Position numbers and translations under genes: made by a program. DNA of 64,000 nucleotides from Mermis nigrescens (taxonomy: Eukaryota > Nematoda > Enoplea > Mermithida > Mermithidae), in contig JAVLUZ010000190.1 in the NCBI GenBank assembly GCA_036768485.1, forward strand, positions 284,001-348,000, read 5' to 3'. A model generated the notes under the pieces. It had not been told where the DNA came from. It did no database searches and worked only from the letters and a program-made list of their open reading frames with translations. This document shows positions 11,422 through 22,157 of this stretch, piece by piece. How positions within the stretch are numbered: the first letter of the stretch is position 1; every line of letters begins with the position of its first letter.

Positions 11422-11512
11422 AAGCCAATTCGGCTCTGATCATAATTTGCTCTGCGAAAATTAAGTTTAGCAGAACTTTTTTCTTCCAACACTGTAAAAA
11501 ATTTTCGGTCTC

Positions 11513-11900
11513 AAACCCGTTGGCAACAGATTACCAAAATTGCACCGATGATATCTAATTCAGCCAACCCGTTGGTTGCAGGTTTTGTCAACCTGTTTTC
11601 AACAATTTCTCCCAACCCGTAGTCAACGGGTTTGTTAAACCCGTTCTTTGCAGTTTTCCTCACTTATTGTAAACAGGTTATATAAACCAGCAATTAACGG
11701 GTTAGCTAAACCTATCCTTTTCAGATTATATGGATCTAATGCTAACAGGTTTTACCAACCTGATATTAGAGGGCTTCACACACCTGTTCCCTACTAGCTT
11801 TACGTACTTACTGTCAACTGGTTTTACCAACCTGCAACTTTTTATCTGGACGAGCTTTTCGAATTTCATTTTGGTACTACCTCTCAGTAGAAAGTGGCTT
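11513..11900. repeat. left subterminal repeat array of the CACTG element
   Basis: Irregular copies of AACCCGTTGGCAACAG, AACCTGTT and CAACGGGTT in both orientations, about every 20-40 bp. Matching motifs occupy 20745-20900 at the other end. In CACTA-type elements such arrays bind the element's own proteins. That role here is inferred. Confidence 0.8.
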
Positions 11901-12181
11901 ATCAACGAGTTTCAACCAGAATTCTGTTAGCTTTACACACATACAAAGCCGTCAGTAAGTTTTCCGATTATGGGTACAGACATAATTGTACATTTATTTT
12001 AGCAGTCATAAAGGACAACAGATCAGTCGGATAAAACTGACATTATTGCACAGAAAACACTAAAGAATGACGAGAAAAACTCGAGGATAAAAGCAAGGCG
12101 CAAGTTAAATCAAAGCTCGACTCCGTAAAAATTCATAACTTGAGCAATTAAAACGATTGAGAATACCTATGGTTAAACGCA

Positions 12182-12499
12182 TCACATATCAACTCCGACA
12201 ATTCGTAACAAAGTAGCCACCTTTCTATTCGGTTTTTTATCAAACAAGCCTATACGCAGAATCGCACGTTGCATAAATTCAAATGATAATGGTGAAGAAT
12301 ATTCAAGATTAAGTACATAGTGATACGCTAACATATACATCACGGCTTCATTCAGCGTCTCAATGTATTCGAGAAGCAAGCTACGTTCGGCCACAATTAC
12401 TTTCAGGTGCCGGTCACCTGGTAGTCCAATGAGCGCAACAAAAGCGTTTACGTCGCCATCATCGTCCTTTGGCATTATATCCGCTAGGTCGACTCCTTC
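12182..12499 (-). CDS. exon 6 (terminal) of the C2H2/SAMD3-like gene
   Basis: Acceptor TTTTTGCTTGAAG. Encodes an acidic start (PKDDDGDVNAF), VIVAERSLLLEYIETLNEAV, MYMLAYHYVLNLEYSSPLSF and FMQRAILRI, then stops at 12182. The aliphatic 'LAYHYVLNLEYP-like...FIQR' block is the C-terminal hallmark of the family. Confidence 0.83.
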   Translation of the reverse strand, partial: EGVDLADIMPKDDDGDVNAFVALIGLPGDRHLKVIVAERSLLLEYIETLNEAVMYMLAYHYVLNLEYSSPLSFEFMQRAILRIGLFDKKPNRKVATLLRIVGVDM

Positions 12500-15400
12500 C
12501 TTCAAGCAAAAACAAACAAAATATAAATTTAATTCTGCGCTTTTCAAGGATTATGAGCGTCTCCCTCCATCAGAGATGCAAACCACGGCCGATCTGAAGG
12601 GGACCAGGGGGTTAGATGGGCGTAGGGAGGGGGGTCTGGACTGGACCCCCCAAAATCGATAGACCCCAAAATTGGATTTTTGGTGCTATTTTTAGCATTT
12701 TTGCTCCATCGGACCCCCCAGAATTTGGTCGCTGCCCATGTATGGTTAGAACTATGCCTTTAAACAGTTTCTCGTCAATTACAAGCACTTTCGAAGAAAA
12801 TTTTCATTTTTAATCAATTTCTTGGCCTTCGTTTTGTTTCATTTTGCCCAGAAAATTTCTAATTTTCCCAATCTGTGGGCCTAGAGACCCCAAACCACCG
12901 CATGTGCGTGTCTGATCTCCAAGTCTACGTGTAGTCAAACTATCAGAATAATAAAGGAGAAAATATTGAGGGAAAGGGTAACTTGGTAAGGTGTTTAACA
13001 CAAAATAAAATTGCAATGTTCGAGTAAAAGCCTAAACATTGACAAAAAAATTGTCAACTAATGCAGCCTTGCCCTTATCGCTATTTTAATAAGTATCCAT
13101 CACACGTGGGCATGGGGGTCACCCCCCAGAAGGCCAAATACCCAACATGAAAACCAGAATACCCCCAAAATTCAATTTTTGAAAGGTTTTTGTTTTTTCG
13201 CGATTTTTTGATGCCAATGGATAGTACTGGATGAGAAACATCAAAAAAATGGCTTTTTTTGCCATAGGTATCATCATTTTTAAAACCATTTTTTGACCTT
13301 TAAAAAACTTGCACCTCCAGAATTTTGGCACTGCCCGCTCACCCATGGTATCTACGTAATTTGTGAAAAAATTTTTTCGCGATTTTTTCATGCCAATGAA
13401 GTGCTATATGAGAAACGTCGAAAAATGGTGTTTTTCGCCATACCATGGTTTTTAAGACCATTTTTTACCTTTAAAAAGTCTTGCACCTCCCAGAATTTTG
13501 GTGCTGTTGTCCACCTATGGTTGTGCTCAGTGCAGCAAGAAAAGATCGATGTGATGGATGTAAGTTAAAAACGACTTTCTAACATTTTTCTAATCCTGCT
13601 TCATCAAAAATCGTAAGAAATCCAGAAAATATTCGAATTTACTTTAATCCTTCTTGAAAATCTGCTTTTTTTAAGAATTTCATGTTCATCACACCTGAAA
13701 ATGCATACAAACACTTAAAAGTAACTGTGTTATGCAATAAATCTTATTCAGTCATTCTTAACACCTTTCTGATCGTAAGAGTCGAAATCAAGAGATGCTT
13801 CAGTTTTCGTCCACGATAAAATACTTTCTAAATAAATGGGGTTAATAGTAAAAATGGAAAATCTCTGGTCACTTTAGCTACATACCTAATGAAAAAATTA
13901 AGCATATAATTAAATGAACTATGACAGCAGCTTACATCGAAATACCGCAGGAACGAAGGCGCTTCAAACAGCAAGGCTGGTATTGCTTTGACAGCTAAAC
14001 CACGTAACTCGATGGTATCCTTTTTCGATAAATCACCGAAATTCTGATGGAAAATAATTAACAAGATTTTGACGCGAATTCTATGAGTTTAGAATGCGTG
14101 AATTAGGAAATAAGACCAAATGTTATAAAGTATATAAAGTGTTTAGTTACACAGGCAAATAATTTGTCATTACATACTGAAGGGTCAGATCAGACAGGTA
14201 CTGACAGGCGATTTTCAGCTAAGAGCACATTTTTGCTTCATTTCTGAGGACAAAAGTTCGTCGGATTAATAATTTAGCACCATACTTACTAAGAAAGCGT
14301 CCAAAAGTGTGTAAAATAACTTAAAAATCAACTCCTCCTGTCGAGTGTCGACCACACCTGGGCGTGGGGGTTGGGGGTATGCACCCCCAGAAACCAAAAT
14401 ACCCCCCAGAAATCAAAATACCCCCCAGAATTCAATTTTTGAAAATTTTTTTCGGTTTTTTCGCAATTTTTTGATGTCAATGGATAGTGCTTGATGAGAA
14501 ACGTCGAAAAATGGTGTTTTTATCGCCCTACCACCATTTTTAAGGCCATTTTTTTACCTTCAAAAAATCTTGCACCCCCCAGAATTTTCTTGCTGCACAC
14601 GTATGGTGTCGACCATAGGTGCACAGCATGGCCGATCTGGGGGGGGGTCAAAAATTGAGCTTTTTTGGGCCAAAATGACCTCAAAAATTGGAATAAGCGC
14701 TAAAATAGCGTTAAAACTACGTTATTACACAGTTTCTGGTCAATTTGAAGCACTTTTAAAGAAATTTTTCAATTTTCATCCATTTTTGGCCTCCATTTTG
14801 CCTCATTTTCCCCACAAAATTTTCCATTTTTCCATTCTGGGGGGGTCAGGACCCCCAAATCCCCCACGTGCATGTCTGGTGTCGACCATACCTAGGCATA
14901 GGGGGTTTAGGGGATATGCACCCTCCGGAATTCCAAATACCCAACATTAAAACCAAAATACGCATCAATACCGCCCAGAATTCAATTTTTAAAATGTTTT
15001 TTTGCTTTTTTCGCGATTTTTTGATGCAAATACATAGATGAGCTTGACGAGGAACGTTAAAAAATGGTGTTTTTTCGTCAAACCACCATTTTTAAGACCA
15101 TTTTTTGACCTTTAAAAAATTTTGTATCCCCGCAGAACCTTGGTGCCGCCCATCTATGGTGTCGAGTCGACCCTAAATTTGTGAATTGATGGGCCTAGGA
15201 TGACAAGAAAACTTACTTTTTTTGACTTAGTCGCGTAAATTGATATTATAGTTGAAGCAACTTCGTCCAGGTTCTTGTACCATTCTTTATCCAATGATGT
15301 TCCAGTAATGCGTTGAAACTCGTCCTTTACCTGAAATCAAAAGAGCCATAAATAAAGCTGTAATATAATCAGACACTTAACACGGGAACAGGGATATCAT

Positions 15401-18400
15401 TTATGCATATAGAGGGTGATAAAATTGACTAGTAAAATGCTTTAAAAACGTCATGATTGACTAAAAATACTGAAACAAGCGATATTACCACGAAAAAACA
15501 ATTTATAGGCTATTTTGACCATTTTGATCGTTTAAACAGCAAAAGATCGCGAACATTAAATTAATGTTTTGGATTTCACCCCCTGCCGACCCTGACCTTG
15601 AACATCTATAGGTGATACCCCACCCCACCCAAGTAGGTCGTACCAATTTCCCAAAGTCAGAAAATTTTTCACCCCTCTGATGAAAACTTAAGTATGATCT
15701 CCAATATTATAGAGCTCATTGAGAAACGATAAAAAACACCATTTTTTTGTCTATCTACAAGCGTTTTTGAAGTACCTAATTGCGAAATTTTAGTACCTAT
15801 GTAAATCGCAAACAGGCGGATATGCATATTGTTTTTTCTCTCATGTCTGAGAAAAGTAACAGTCAGAATTAGCTGAAATTTTTCGCTAAATGTAACAAAA
15901 GTTTATAAACAGTGGAAAATCCAGAATTTTCTGACAGAGGAGTGGAACCCCAAATTTCCCTAAAAGTGCCAAGAATTGTCCAAAAAAATTCACTAAATAT
16001 ACTTAAAGTAGCGGTTTTTTGCCGTCTTTTGATAGTAATATCCGTCATTCGACGTAAGCGCCGGAAAAATTTGAAAAATTGTCATAAAAGATGCGTATTT
16101 TTATGACAATTATTTTTTAAGACAAGTACTTTTTTGACAACAATGGGCAGCCGCCCCGCCCCCTCTAAATCCGCGCATGTTTATAAACTATTAATCCTTA
16201 TTGCAATTCCAAAGATCATGTATATATTTAGAAAAAATTGAGAAATTATAACCTATAAGACTTGAAGAAAATAATGCCTACCACTGACGGCTGTGAGAGG
16301 GCAGGCCAATCAGATAAAATTTCCTGGACGAGCTTGAAGCGTCGCTTGCCTGGAACTGCATCATCTTCAATCTGATCCAAGATTTCGTATCTACGATGTG
16401 CGAAAGATAGTGCTATTAACTGACGAACTTTTGCCACATCAATATTCCTCTTGCCCACTTAAAAATAAAGTTTCACTTCAGAACAAATCATTTACAAATT
16501 TCTGTATTTTTAGTGTTAAAACTGCAAAATAGACTAAAAATGCGACATTAGCATGAAAAAACGTTTTATAGGGTATTTTGACCTTTGTGGAAATTTAAAC
16601 AGCAAAAAATTGTGAGCGTTGAATTAATTGTTTTGGATTTCTGAAATTTTACCCCTTCCCCATGCCGAGCCAACCCTGACCTTGTGCATCTATGAAGCAG
16701 GTGTTGAGGCTAAAATGCCCGTGAAAGGCGATATAAATGTTGAAAAAAGCGATTTTGCATAAAAGTTCAGATTTTTAACTTAACTTTGCCTTATTTTCCA
16801 CCTATGCTTTTTCTTTGTCCTACATCAATGCCCTGTGCATATCTGAATGCAGCTCCTTTGCAATAACATAAACATACTTAAAGCAATTAATTCTGCTTTA
16901 TGGCGCTTAGAACTGTGAATATCTTCGCCAACAGGATAGTTTGGACGGAAATTGATTGCACCATGCATGCTTTTTTCAACTTTCCGTTGAGCCGGTGGAT
17001 TATTAGGATGAGCAAGGCTACGTTTTCCAGTATTTATCTGTGCAATGATAAATAAACGAATTAGAAACTAAAAAGTCGGTATTTTGCCTATTTGTACTCG
17101 TCTAAAGCAACCTCTCAAGCAAGCTAGCTAATTATTGCACTTTTAAACTATGAACTGCTACTGTGTGTTGTGTCAACTGAACAAATTTAGTGTACAACTA
17201 ATTAAACAACTAAGCATTATTGTTACTGACAAGCATTATGACTGGGAAACTAACAAAATGATATTGCCTTTGGATAAGCACAATATCAGCAAAAAATATC
17301 AAATATTTAACATATTCTGTTTAGCTTAGCAGTTAGAATTTTCTTTAAAAAGCAAAATAAGTTTAAAAGCAGTGCGATGCACCTATTCGAGCAGTAGACA
17401 GTCCAATTTATCCATTTAGACAAATATCTTCCATGATTTTGCATATTTTTTATGTTGCAGGTCCTTTAATCGCCCTACTGTTTTCATGCAAATTTAACTA
17501 CAAATATTCATGAAGAATGAAATAAAACGAATTAAGTATCAAATTTGTCAAAATTTAGCATTAAATAGGTAAAAAATTACTCATTCACCCCCCCCCTTCA
17601 AGGAAACCCGATTTACCCCCTCCCAGAACCTTTGGCCGTGTGCATCTATGATATTACATTATTTTATTAACTGCAAATATACCTTCGCCATAGAAAATAA
17701 ATCTGCTTCATTCATATTTGATCGAATTAAAAAGCATCACAGCGCACGGGCAGGACATTCGGGCCATATACCTAATGGTTCAAGATTTTGGGTGGGGGTC
17801 CTCAACCATTTTGAGAGGTAGGGGGCACATATGCACATAGGAGGTGAGGGGGTATAACCCCCTGAAGGGTTAGCCAGACAGGTACTGTCCGGCTATTTTG
17901 AGCTGATGAAACGTTTTTTTGCAAAATTTTTGAGGTCAAAAGCCGTAAAAATGTCAAAATTTTCCGGCGTTAGTAATTCTAAGTACTTTTTACTCAAAAA
18001 GCGCCCAAAATTGATAAATTTTTGCATTTTTTAGTGCTTAAAGTGATATAATAAAGTCAAAATGGATTAAAAATACTTTTAAAATGCGATATTACCCTGA
18101 AAAAACGTTTTATAGGCTATTTTGACCATTTTCATCGCTAAAACAGCAAAAAAACGCGAACGTTACATTTACTGTTTTGGATTTTCGGGATTTCACCCCC
18201 TGCCGACTCTGACCTTGTGCAAGGGGGTGGGTGGGTTGGGGAAAATCGACCCCCAACGAACCTAAAATTCCTAAAACGACCGAAGAATACAATTTTTTTC
18301 CAAAAATCGGGGAAGGGGGTGGGAAGGTGACCAACTTTGGTTGGGAATCCCACATCCCTTCTGTTGCATGTATGATTATAACGCTAAAAGTAAACTAAAA

Positions 18401-19730
18401 TTCGCAGACCCACTTCTTGCAATCTTTGGGAATTTTTTAAATTTTCCTGATTACAATAGGTAGGTACCACAGATGAACAAGGTCAGGTTGGCCAAGGAGG
18501 GTTAAAATCGAAATTTTAGGGTCACGAGGGGGTAAAATCCAGTAAGTTGCGTTTTTGATCATTTTTACGTCGAAACCGCTCGAGAACGCACTATTTGTGG
18601 CTCAAACTGCTCGACTTTTAAACCTTTCTGTGGGAGTAATACCCCCTCACCCCTGCCTATGCGCATGTATGATATTTACTACCTTCCCTGTAAGAAACGT
18701 AATAAATGATTTTGCTTCTACCTTCCATTTTTGTTCTTTTCGAAATACTTGAAAATTGAAAAAAATTTATTTTTGAAGTTTGTTAATTTTATAAAACCCA
18801 CATTCTCAACAAACTGTTCTCGTGCATTTATGCATATGCAGTTTGTTTTACTTTGGTACCTGGTGCAACATGAGACATTTTCCTAGTGAAGTACTGTTTT
18901 CGACGGTAAGCTGAACACAGAGGTCTGCCGTGATGCAGGATACCTGTCAAATGGTCGCCATTCTGCTGAACAAAACTCTCAGATTCATTAGTTGAAATAT
19001 CAGCTATCCCATTTTGACTTAGAGCACCACTGGACAACATAGTTTGGCCCAACTGATTAGACGTTTGGTGAAGTTCGACGAATGTACTAAAAATGTCCTG
19101 AATGCTCGATTCTGGGACATGCCAAATAATTGGCATTTTCAAAAAGAATAGTGCAACATCTGCCTCAAAGCCAAATTCATGTTTCTGGCTTTCTTCTACA
19201 AAAGTTCCAGTAACCGTATCATCAAAACTTAGGTCAGAAATATCAGAAGCATTCAGGTTATGCGCATTAACTGAATCAGTCACGCTATCCCTATTCGTAA
19301 ATCTACTTTTAATATCTTCTAGGACAACGCTTCCGCCAAGGCTATGATTACGCGAACAATGAGACGCATATGTGCTGATAATGTTACTTTTAAACGTACA
19401 TGAAGAAAAAATGCAGTCTACAATTCCGTGATTCTGTCGAAGGTGCAGTTGTCTCAGATGTAGTAGCAATGCTCTAGCAGTTAAGAAACGATCATTGGGA
19501 CATTGTGGACAAATCAGCGAAATGCTGCTACGAAAAGTAGCCTTATGTCTGGCAAAATGTCTCACACAAGAATATAATCTTGGAAACGTAGCATCACAAT
19601 TAGCGACTGGGCATGGGTAACTGCTGGTGCCCATGTGTTTAACTGCATAATGACTTCGCATGCGATGTTTATGGATGCCAGCAGTGTGACATATTTTGCA
19701 AATCAATCCGATTGGAGCCATCCTGTGCAT
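12182..19730 (-). CDS. six-exon C2H2 zinc-finger / SAMD3-like gene inside a transposon
   Basis: Exons (- strand): 19730-18852, 17037-16878, 16457-16282, 15330-15217, 14043-13936 and 12499-12182. All five introns have GT donors and AG acceptors, the phases match throughout, and the model is 584 codons without a stop. Exon 1 holds four C2H2-like fingers (CKICHTAG, CPVANCDATF, CPQCPNDRF and CIFSSCTF starts, each with two His). Later exons hold KRSLAHPNNPP, VRQLIALSFAHRRYEIL, DWPALSQPSVVKDEFQRITG, GLAVKAIPALLFEAPSFL and VMYMLAYHYVLNLEY. From memory these follow, in order, the conserved blocks of the multicopy fish and invertebrate predicted proteins labelled 'SAMD3-like'. The molecular function is unknown to me. 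Location inside CACTG termini suggests it is the element's own protein. The start codon choice and exon 1 extent are the least certain parts. Confidence 0.82.
12575..12750 (+). mobile_element. divergent family-B-like MITE in intron 5 flank
   Basis: Contains GATGCAAACCACGGCCGATC at one side and CTGCCCATGTATGG at the other, with G/C-run rich sequence between. Related to the B copy at 14614-14878. Boundaries are approximate. Confidence 0.5.
13101..13347 (-). mobile_element. family-A MITE in intron 5
   Basis: Starts CACACGTGGGCATGG and ends CTCACCCATG, with the central AATGGATAGTACTGGATGAG block. The flanks GTATCCAT and GTATCTAC match at 6/8. A further partial copy follows at about 13365-13522. 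Confidence 0.75.
13365..13522 (-). mobile_element. partial family-A MITE
   Basis: Right two thirds of the family (GATTTTTTCATGCCAATG through GTCCACCTATGG) directly follow the copy at 13101-13347. Confidence 0.65.
13936..14043 (-). CDS. exon 5 of the C2H2/SAMD3-like gene
   Basis: Acceptor TTTTCCATCAG, donor GTAAGC, 36 codons in phase 0. Encodes a DTIELRGLAVKAIPALLFEA segment, matching the 'R..AL.GLP..L.E' block of relatives. Confidence 0.8.
14353..14605 (-). mobile_element. family-A MITE, first of a three-element chain
   Basis: Begins CACACCTGGGCGTGG and ends CACACGTATG. Flanked by exact GTGTCGAC at 14345-14352 and 14606-14613. The right duplication is shared with the next element. Confidence 0.92.
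14614..14878 (+). mobile_element. family-B MITE, second in the chain
   Basis: Begins CATAGGTGCACAGCATGG and ends CACGTGCATGTCTG, with a different interior from family A but similar CATA/CAGA-type ends. Flanked by GTGTCGAC on both sides (14606-14613, 14879-14886). Other B copies: 48297-48569 and 49284-49876. Confidence 0.9.
14887..15158 (-). mobile_element. family-A MITE, third in the chain
   Basis: Begins CATACCTAGGCATAGG and ends CGCCCATCTATG. Flanked by GTGTCGAC on the left and GTGTCGAG on the right (15159-15166). More diverged in the interior than the first copy. Confidence 0.88.
15217..15330 (-). CDS. exon 4 of the C2H2/SAMD3-like gene
   Basis: Acceptor TTGATTTCAG, donor GTAAGT, 38 codons in phase 0. 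Encodes VKDEFQRITGTSLDKEWY and ends in a Lys-rich tail. The EFQRIT motif is the family signature I rely on most. Too short to be noticed by an ORF length filter. Confidence 0.82.
16282..16457 (-). CDS. exon 3 of the C2H2/SAMD3-like gene
   Basis: Acceptor TTTTTAAG, donor GTAGGC. Encodes VAKVRQLIALSFAHRRYEIL and ends LSDWPALSQPSV. This is the block that in fish relatives reads like 'M..TF..RR..I' and 'YPAL..P', upstream of the EF.RIT motif. The A of the spliced Met codon comes from exon 2. Confidence 0.82.
16878..17037 (-). CDS. exon 2 of the C2H2/SAMD3-like gene
   Basis: Preceded by TTGCACAG and followed by GTATGT. Encodes TGKRSLAHPNNPPAQRKVEK, then a short PNYPVGED motif and KRHKAELIAL. Phase 0 in, phase 1 out. 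'GKRSLA...P..RK' and 'P.GED' are landmarks of the family as I recall it. Confidence 0.8.
18852..19730 (-). CDS. exon 1: four C2H2 zinc fingers
   Basis: Frame of 293 residues from an ATG at 19730. Fingers occupy roughly residues 10-120, followed by a linker with FLKMPIIWHVPESSIQDIF and then a basic stretch near KYFTRKMSHVAPGTK. The GT donor at 18851-18850 ends it in phase 0, joining the IN TGKR start of exon 2. The fingers suggest DNA binding, perhaps to the subterminal repeats; this is inference. Confidence 0.85.
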
Positions 19731-20744
19731 AATTCAAAACCTTATACTTATTAATTAGGTAATGGATCCCTTTAGAAAAGGATAAAAATAGGTTATAAGA
19801 GTCAAATTCTTTACAAAACGTGCGGAAAACATTAAAGAAAGGCGAAAAAATTTTTATGAAAGTCCGATCAATAAGTATTGCGGAAGCTCGCAATTTTACC
19901 AATGCTTACCTACTTATGACTTACTTAAGCAATTTTGACATTCCTACAGGTACATAAGTCGTCTTCTGCATTATTTTTCATTAACTCGGGCTTAGCTGAT
20001 TCTAGATAGAATAAAAGGTACTTCTACAGAATAGTAACTGATTATGACGTCATCAACAATGATAATGGTAATAATAATTGCAATAGTCACATTTTTTAAT
20101 GCGATGGCCTCTACTATTTAAGAGCCAACAATGCATAAATAGCTAATGCCACTAAACTAAGCCTGAGCCTAAGGATAAAAATAAAGTAAATTATTATTGA
20201 TTTTTTTAACAACGTAGGTTACTATTCTGTAGAAGTGCCGAATAAAATCTTAGACTTTTACGATGGCACTATAGACTATGAGTAATTTACAGGAATTTGA
20301 AAAATCGTTCTAGAAAAGAAAGTTTTCTATCCTAATAGGTACTAAAATAGGTCCTAGAAAGAATGCTAAATCAAGCCATTTTAGTAAAACACCACACACA
20401 CACATACGCTACGTACGCATGCTTGACAGAAAGCACTGTTGACAACTCAAAAATTGAAAAGCCGAAAGGAAACTGAAAAATCGACGAAAACAAAGTACCA
20501 CCCATAACTTAAGTTTAGGCAAATATAGATAAAAACCGACAAACGGGCGAATTTTTGGTGGTTTTCTACCAATTAGGTAATTAGGTAACACTGGACAGAA
20601 GCGAGAGACCGATGCAGATATAGATAATTATTGATTGAGTCGATGAAAGATGCATAAAAATGTTATGAGCATTTTAAATCTACAGTATTTGCAAATGCTC
20701 TATTAACCTTCAAAAATTTATACCTGCTTACCATTCGGTAAGTA

Positions 20745-20900
20745 GAACCCGTTGCCAACAGGTTAGCTTAAACGCTATGACATCGGTTTCCTTCAACCTG
20801 TTGAGCACAGGTTTCCTAAACTGCATTACCACATCTTGCTTTGTAACCTGTTGGCAACAGGTTTCTTAAGTCGTAACCTGCATTTAACAGGTTAGTTTTA
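20745..20900. repeat. right subterminal repeat array of the CACTG element
   Basis: Copies of AACCCGTTGCCAACAGGTT and ACCTGTTGGCAACAGGTTT, the counterpart of the array at 11513-11900. Because the internal gene is on the - strand, this array lies upstream of it and may also hold its promoter. Confidence 0.8.
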
Positions 20901-20918
20901 CTAACATTTTTTACAGTG

Positions 20919-21520
20919 AAGATAGAACATTTAAGAGAAAAAGTAACAACCGAGTGATCACTAGTAGAAAAAGGTGGGTTGACTTCAACGTTTTCGATAG
21001 AATGGGCATCAAAAATAACATCTAAAATATGCATACCGTGTGTTGGTTCAGAAACTTTTTGACTAAAAGATAGAGAAAGCATACACTCGCAAAAAGATCG
21101 GTTAATAGGACTCGAAGGTAGAATAAAACTAGACCAGTCTACATTAGGAAAATTTAAATCACCTAATATGACAAAAGGATACTGTATCTGAGAGGCCCAT
21201 TCTATAACACGGCAAAGCATTCTCATGTGGGAGAAATCATAATCCGGCGCCCTGTAAAAAAGTAGCACACGAATCTTGGAGCTTACGCCAATGAAATCAA
21301 CAATAACTATTTCTTCACTGAAAAGATTTTCCGGTACTTTCGGTAAGTAGGATTTTAAAGTACTTTTTGAAAGAATAAAAACACCTCCACCTTTTCGATT
21401 GATCCTATCGGAACGATACACATTAAAACGGTTTAAATTGCAAAGTAAGCCATTAGATACACTAGGAGTTAACCAGGATTCACACACACACACGATATCG
21501 AAATCATTTGCTGTTAAAAA
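20919..21520 (-). pseudogene. LINE endonuclease fragment
   Basis: Upstream half of the LINE protein. Reads DFDIVCVCESWLTPSVSNG (catalytic Glu region, 'CESWL' in place of the usual TETWL), YRSDR.NRKGGGVFI, PFVILGDLNFPNVDW and FSTSDHSVVTFSL (catalytic Asp/His). This is an exonuclease/endonuclease/phosphatase-fold nickase that opens the target site for reverse transcription. The first 25-30 residues of the domain are missing because the LINE is 5' truncated. The frame continues after removal of the CACTG element into the linker ending NFRRANYD. Confidence 0.88.
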
Positions 21521-22157
21521 TGCAAAAAAATTAAAAAAAATTAAAAATGGTGGTATGGCGATAAAAACACCATTTTTCGACGTTTCTCATCAAGCACTAT
21601 CCATTGGCATCAAAAAATTGCGAAAAAAACGAAAAAAATTTTCAAAAATTGAATTTGGGGGGGGGGTATTTTGATTTCTGGGGGGGGTATTTTGGTTTCT
21701 GGGGGAAGTGCATACTCCCCACCCCCCACGCCCAGGTGTGCTTATGTATAGTCTGTTTCATTCAATCGAGAGCTTTTTGGTAAATTTTTTCAAGGGCTAC
21801 AGTGAGCGAAACAGACGATTTACTTTAATTCAGCAGATCAGCTCAGTGAGGACAATTGACTGGAATCCTTCCATTTTTAATGCTCTAATCCATCCATATA
21901 AATTAATTTAGGCATTTAATCAATGCTAGTACATACTACAGTATGTGCGCTGAATAAAAAGCTGTCAGGTGGAATCGAACCCGTTGTTCAATCTCATCAG
22001 CTTAAGAACTGCCGATTATTTTCGTGTCAGTTCAGTTTTGTGCGTTCATCATCAATTTACACTTTAATTTGTTTGTATTCAATAAAAACTTTGGTTTACA
22101 AAAATAATCGCAATAAACGAATTCATGCAATCCGAAACTTCTCGTACTAATTGGAGG

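Larger units (their letters stand above)
15540..18690. other. repeat fragments in introns 1-3 of the C2H2 gene
   Basis: Outside the exons these introns contain several related G/C-run repeats with CCCCTGCCGACCCTGACC TT-type ends (about 15590-15660, 16650-16695, 18185-18360) and another with GGTACTG TCCGGC-type sequence near 17880. A C-run occurs at 17587. I cannot define full element boundaries for these. Confidence 0.45.
11490..20918 (-). mobile_element. 9.4-kb DNA transposon with CACTG termini carrying a spliced C2H2 gene
   Basis: Bounded by the exact inverted repeat CACTGTAAAAAAT / ATTTTTTACAGTG. It sits inside the LINE with a 2-bp AA duplication (11488-11489, 20919-20920). Both subterminal regions (about 11513-11900 and 20745-20900) carry many copies of a palindromic motif like AACCTGTTGGCAACAGGTT. 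CACTG ends, a 2-bp duplication and subterminal repeat arrays resemble the EnSpm/Mirage/Chapaev group. The only gene seen inside is the six-exon C2H2/SAMD3-like gene at 12182-19730 (-). I found no recognisable DDE transposase. Several MITEs have inserted in its introns. Confidence 0.85.
9152..21538 (-). mobile_element. CR1/Jockey-type LINE, 5'-truncated, split by a DNA element
   Basis: A non-LTR retrotransposon on the - strand. Its 3' end (left side here) carries a (GTATTT)n tail rather than poly(A), typical of CR1-like elements. It encodes one protein with an apurinic endonuclease and a reverse transcriptase. The 5' end is truncated inside the endonuclease, about where FLTANDFDIVCVCE begins. 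The interior is interrupted at 11490-20918 by a CACTG element with a 2-bp duplication (AA on the + strand). Removing it rejoins the reading frame across the junction. Confidence 0.88.
9091..21740 (+). mobile_element. family-A MITE split by a 12.4-kb nested insertion
   Basis: The left 61 bp (CATACGTGGGCAGC onward) lie at 9091-9151 and the remaining roughly 200 bp at 21539-21740, ending CCCAGGTGTG. The outer flanks are the exact 8-bp duplication CTTATGTA (9083-9090 and 21741-21748). This shows the two halves were one element before the LINE at 9152-21538 inserted into its TTAAAA stretch. Confidence 0.92.

Noticed and set aside
11411..11460. GSDHNLLCEN on the + strand, resembling an endonuclease SDH motif
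   Set aside because: The - strand frame gives the expected LINE linker NFRRANYD at the same place, and no other endonuclease motif is present on the + strand.
21960..22010. tRNA-like B box (GGTTCGATTCC on the - strand)
   Set aside because: The flanking bases do not form a T stem or acceptor stem and no A box is convincing. At most a worn SINE fragment.
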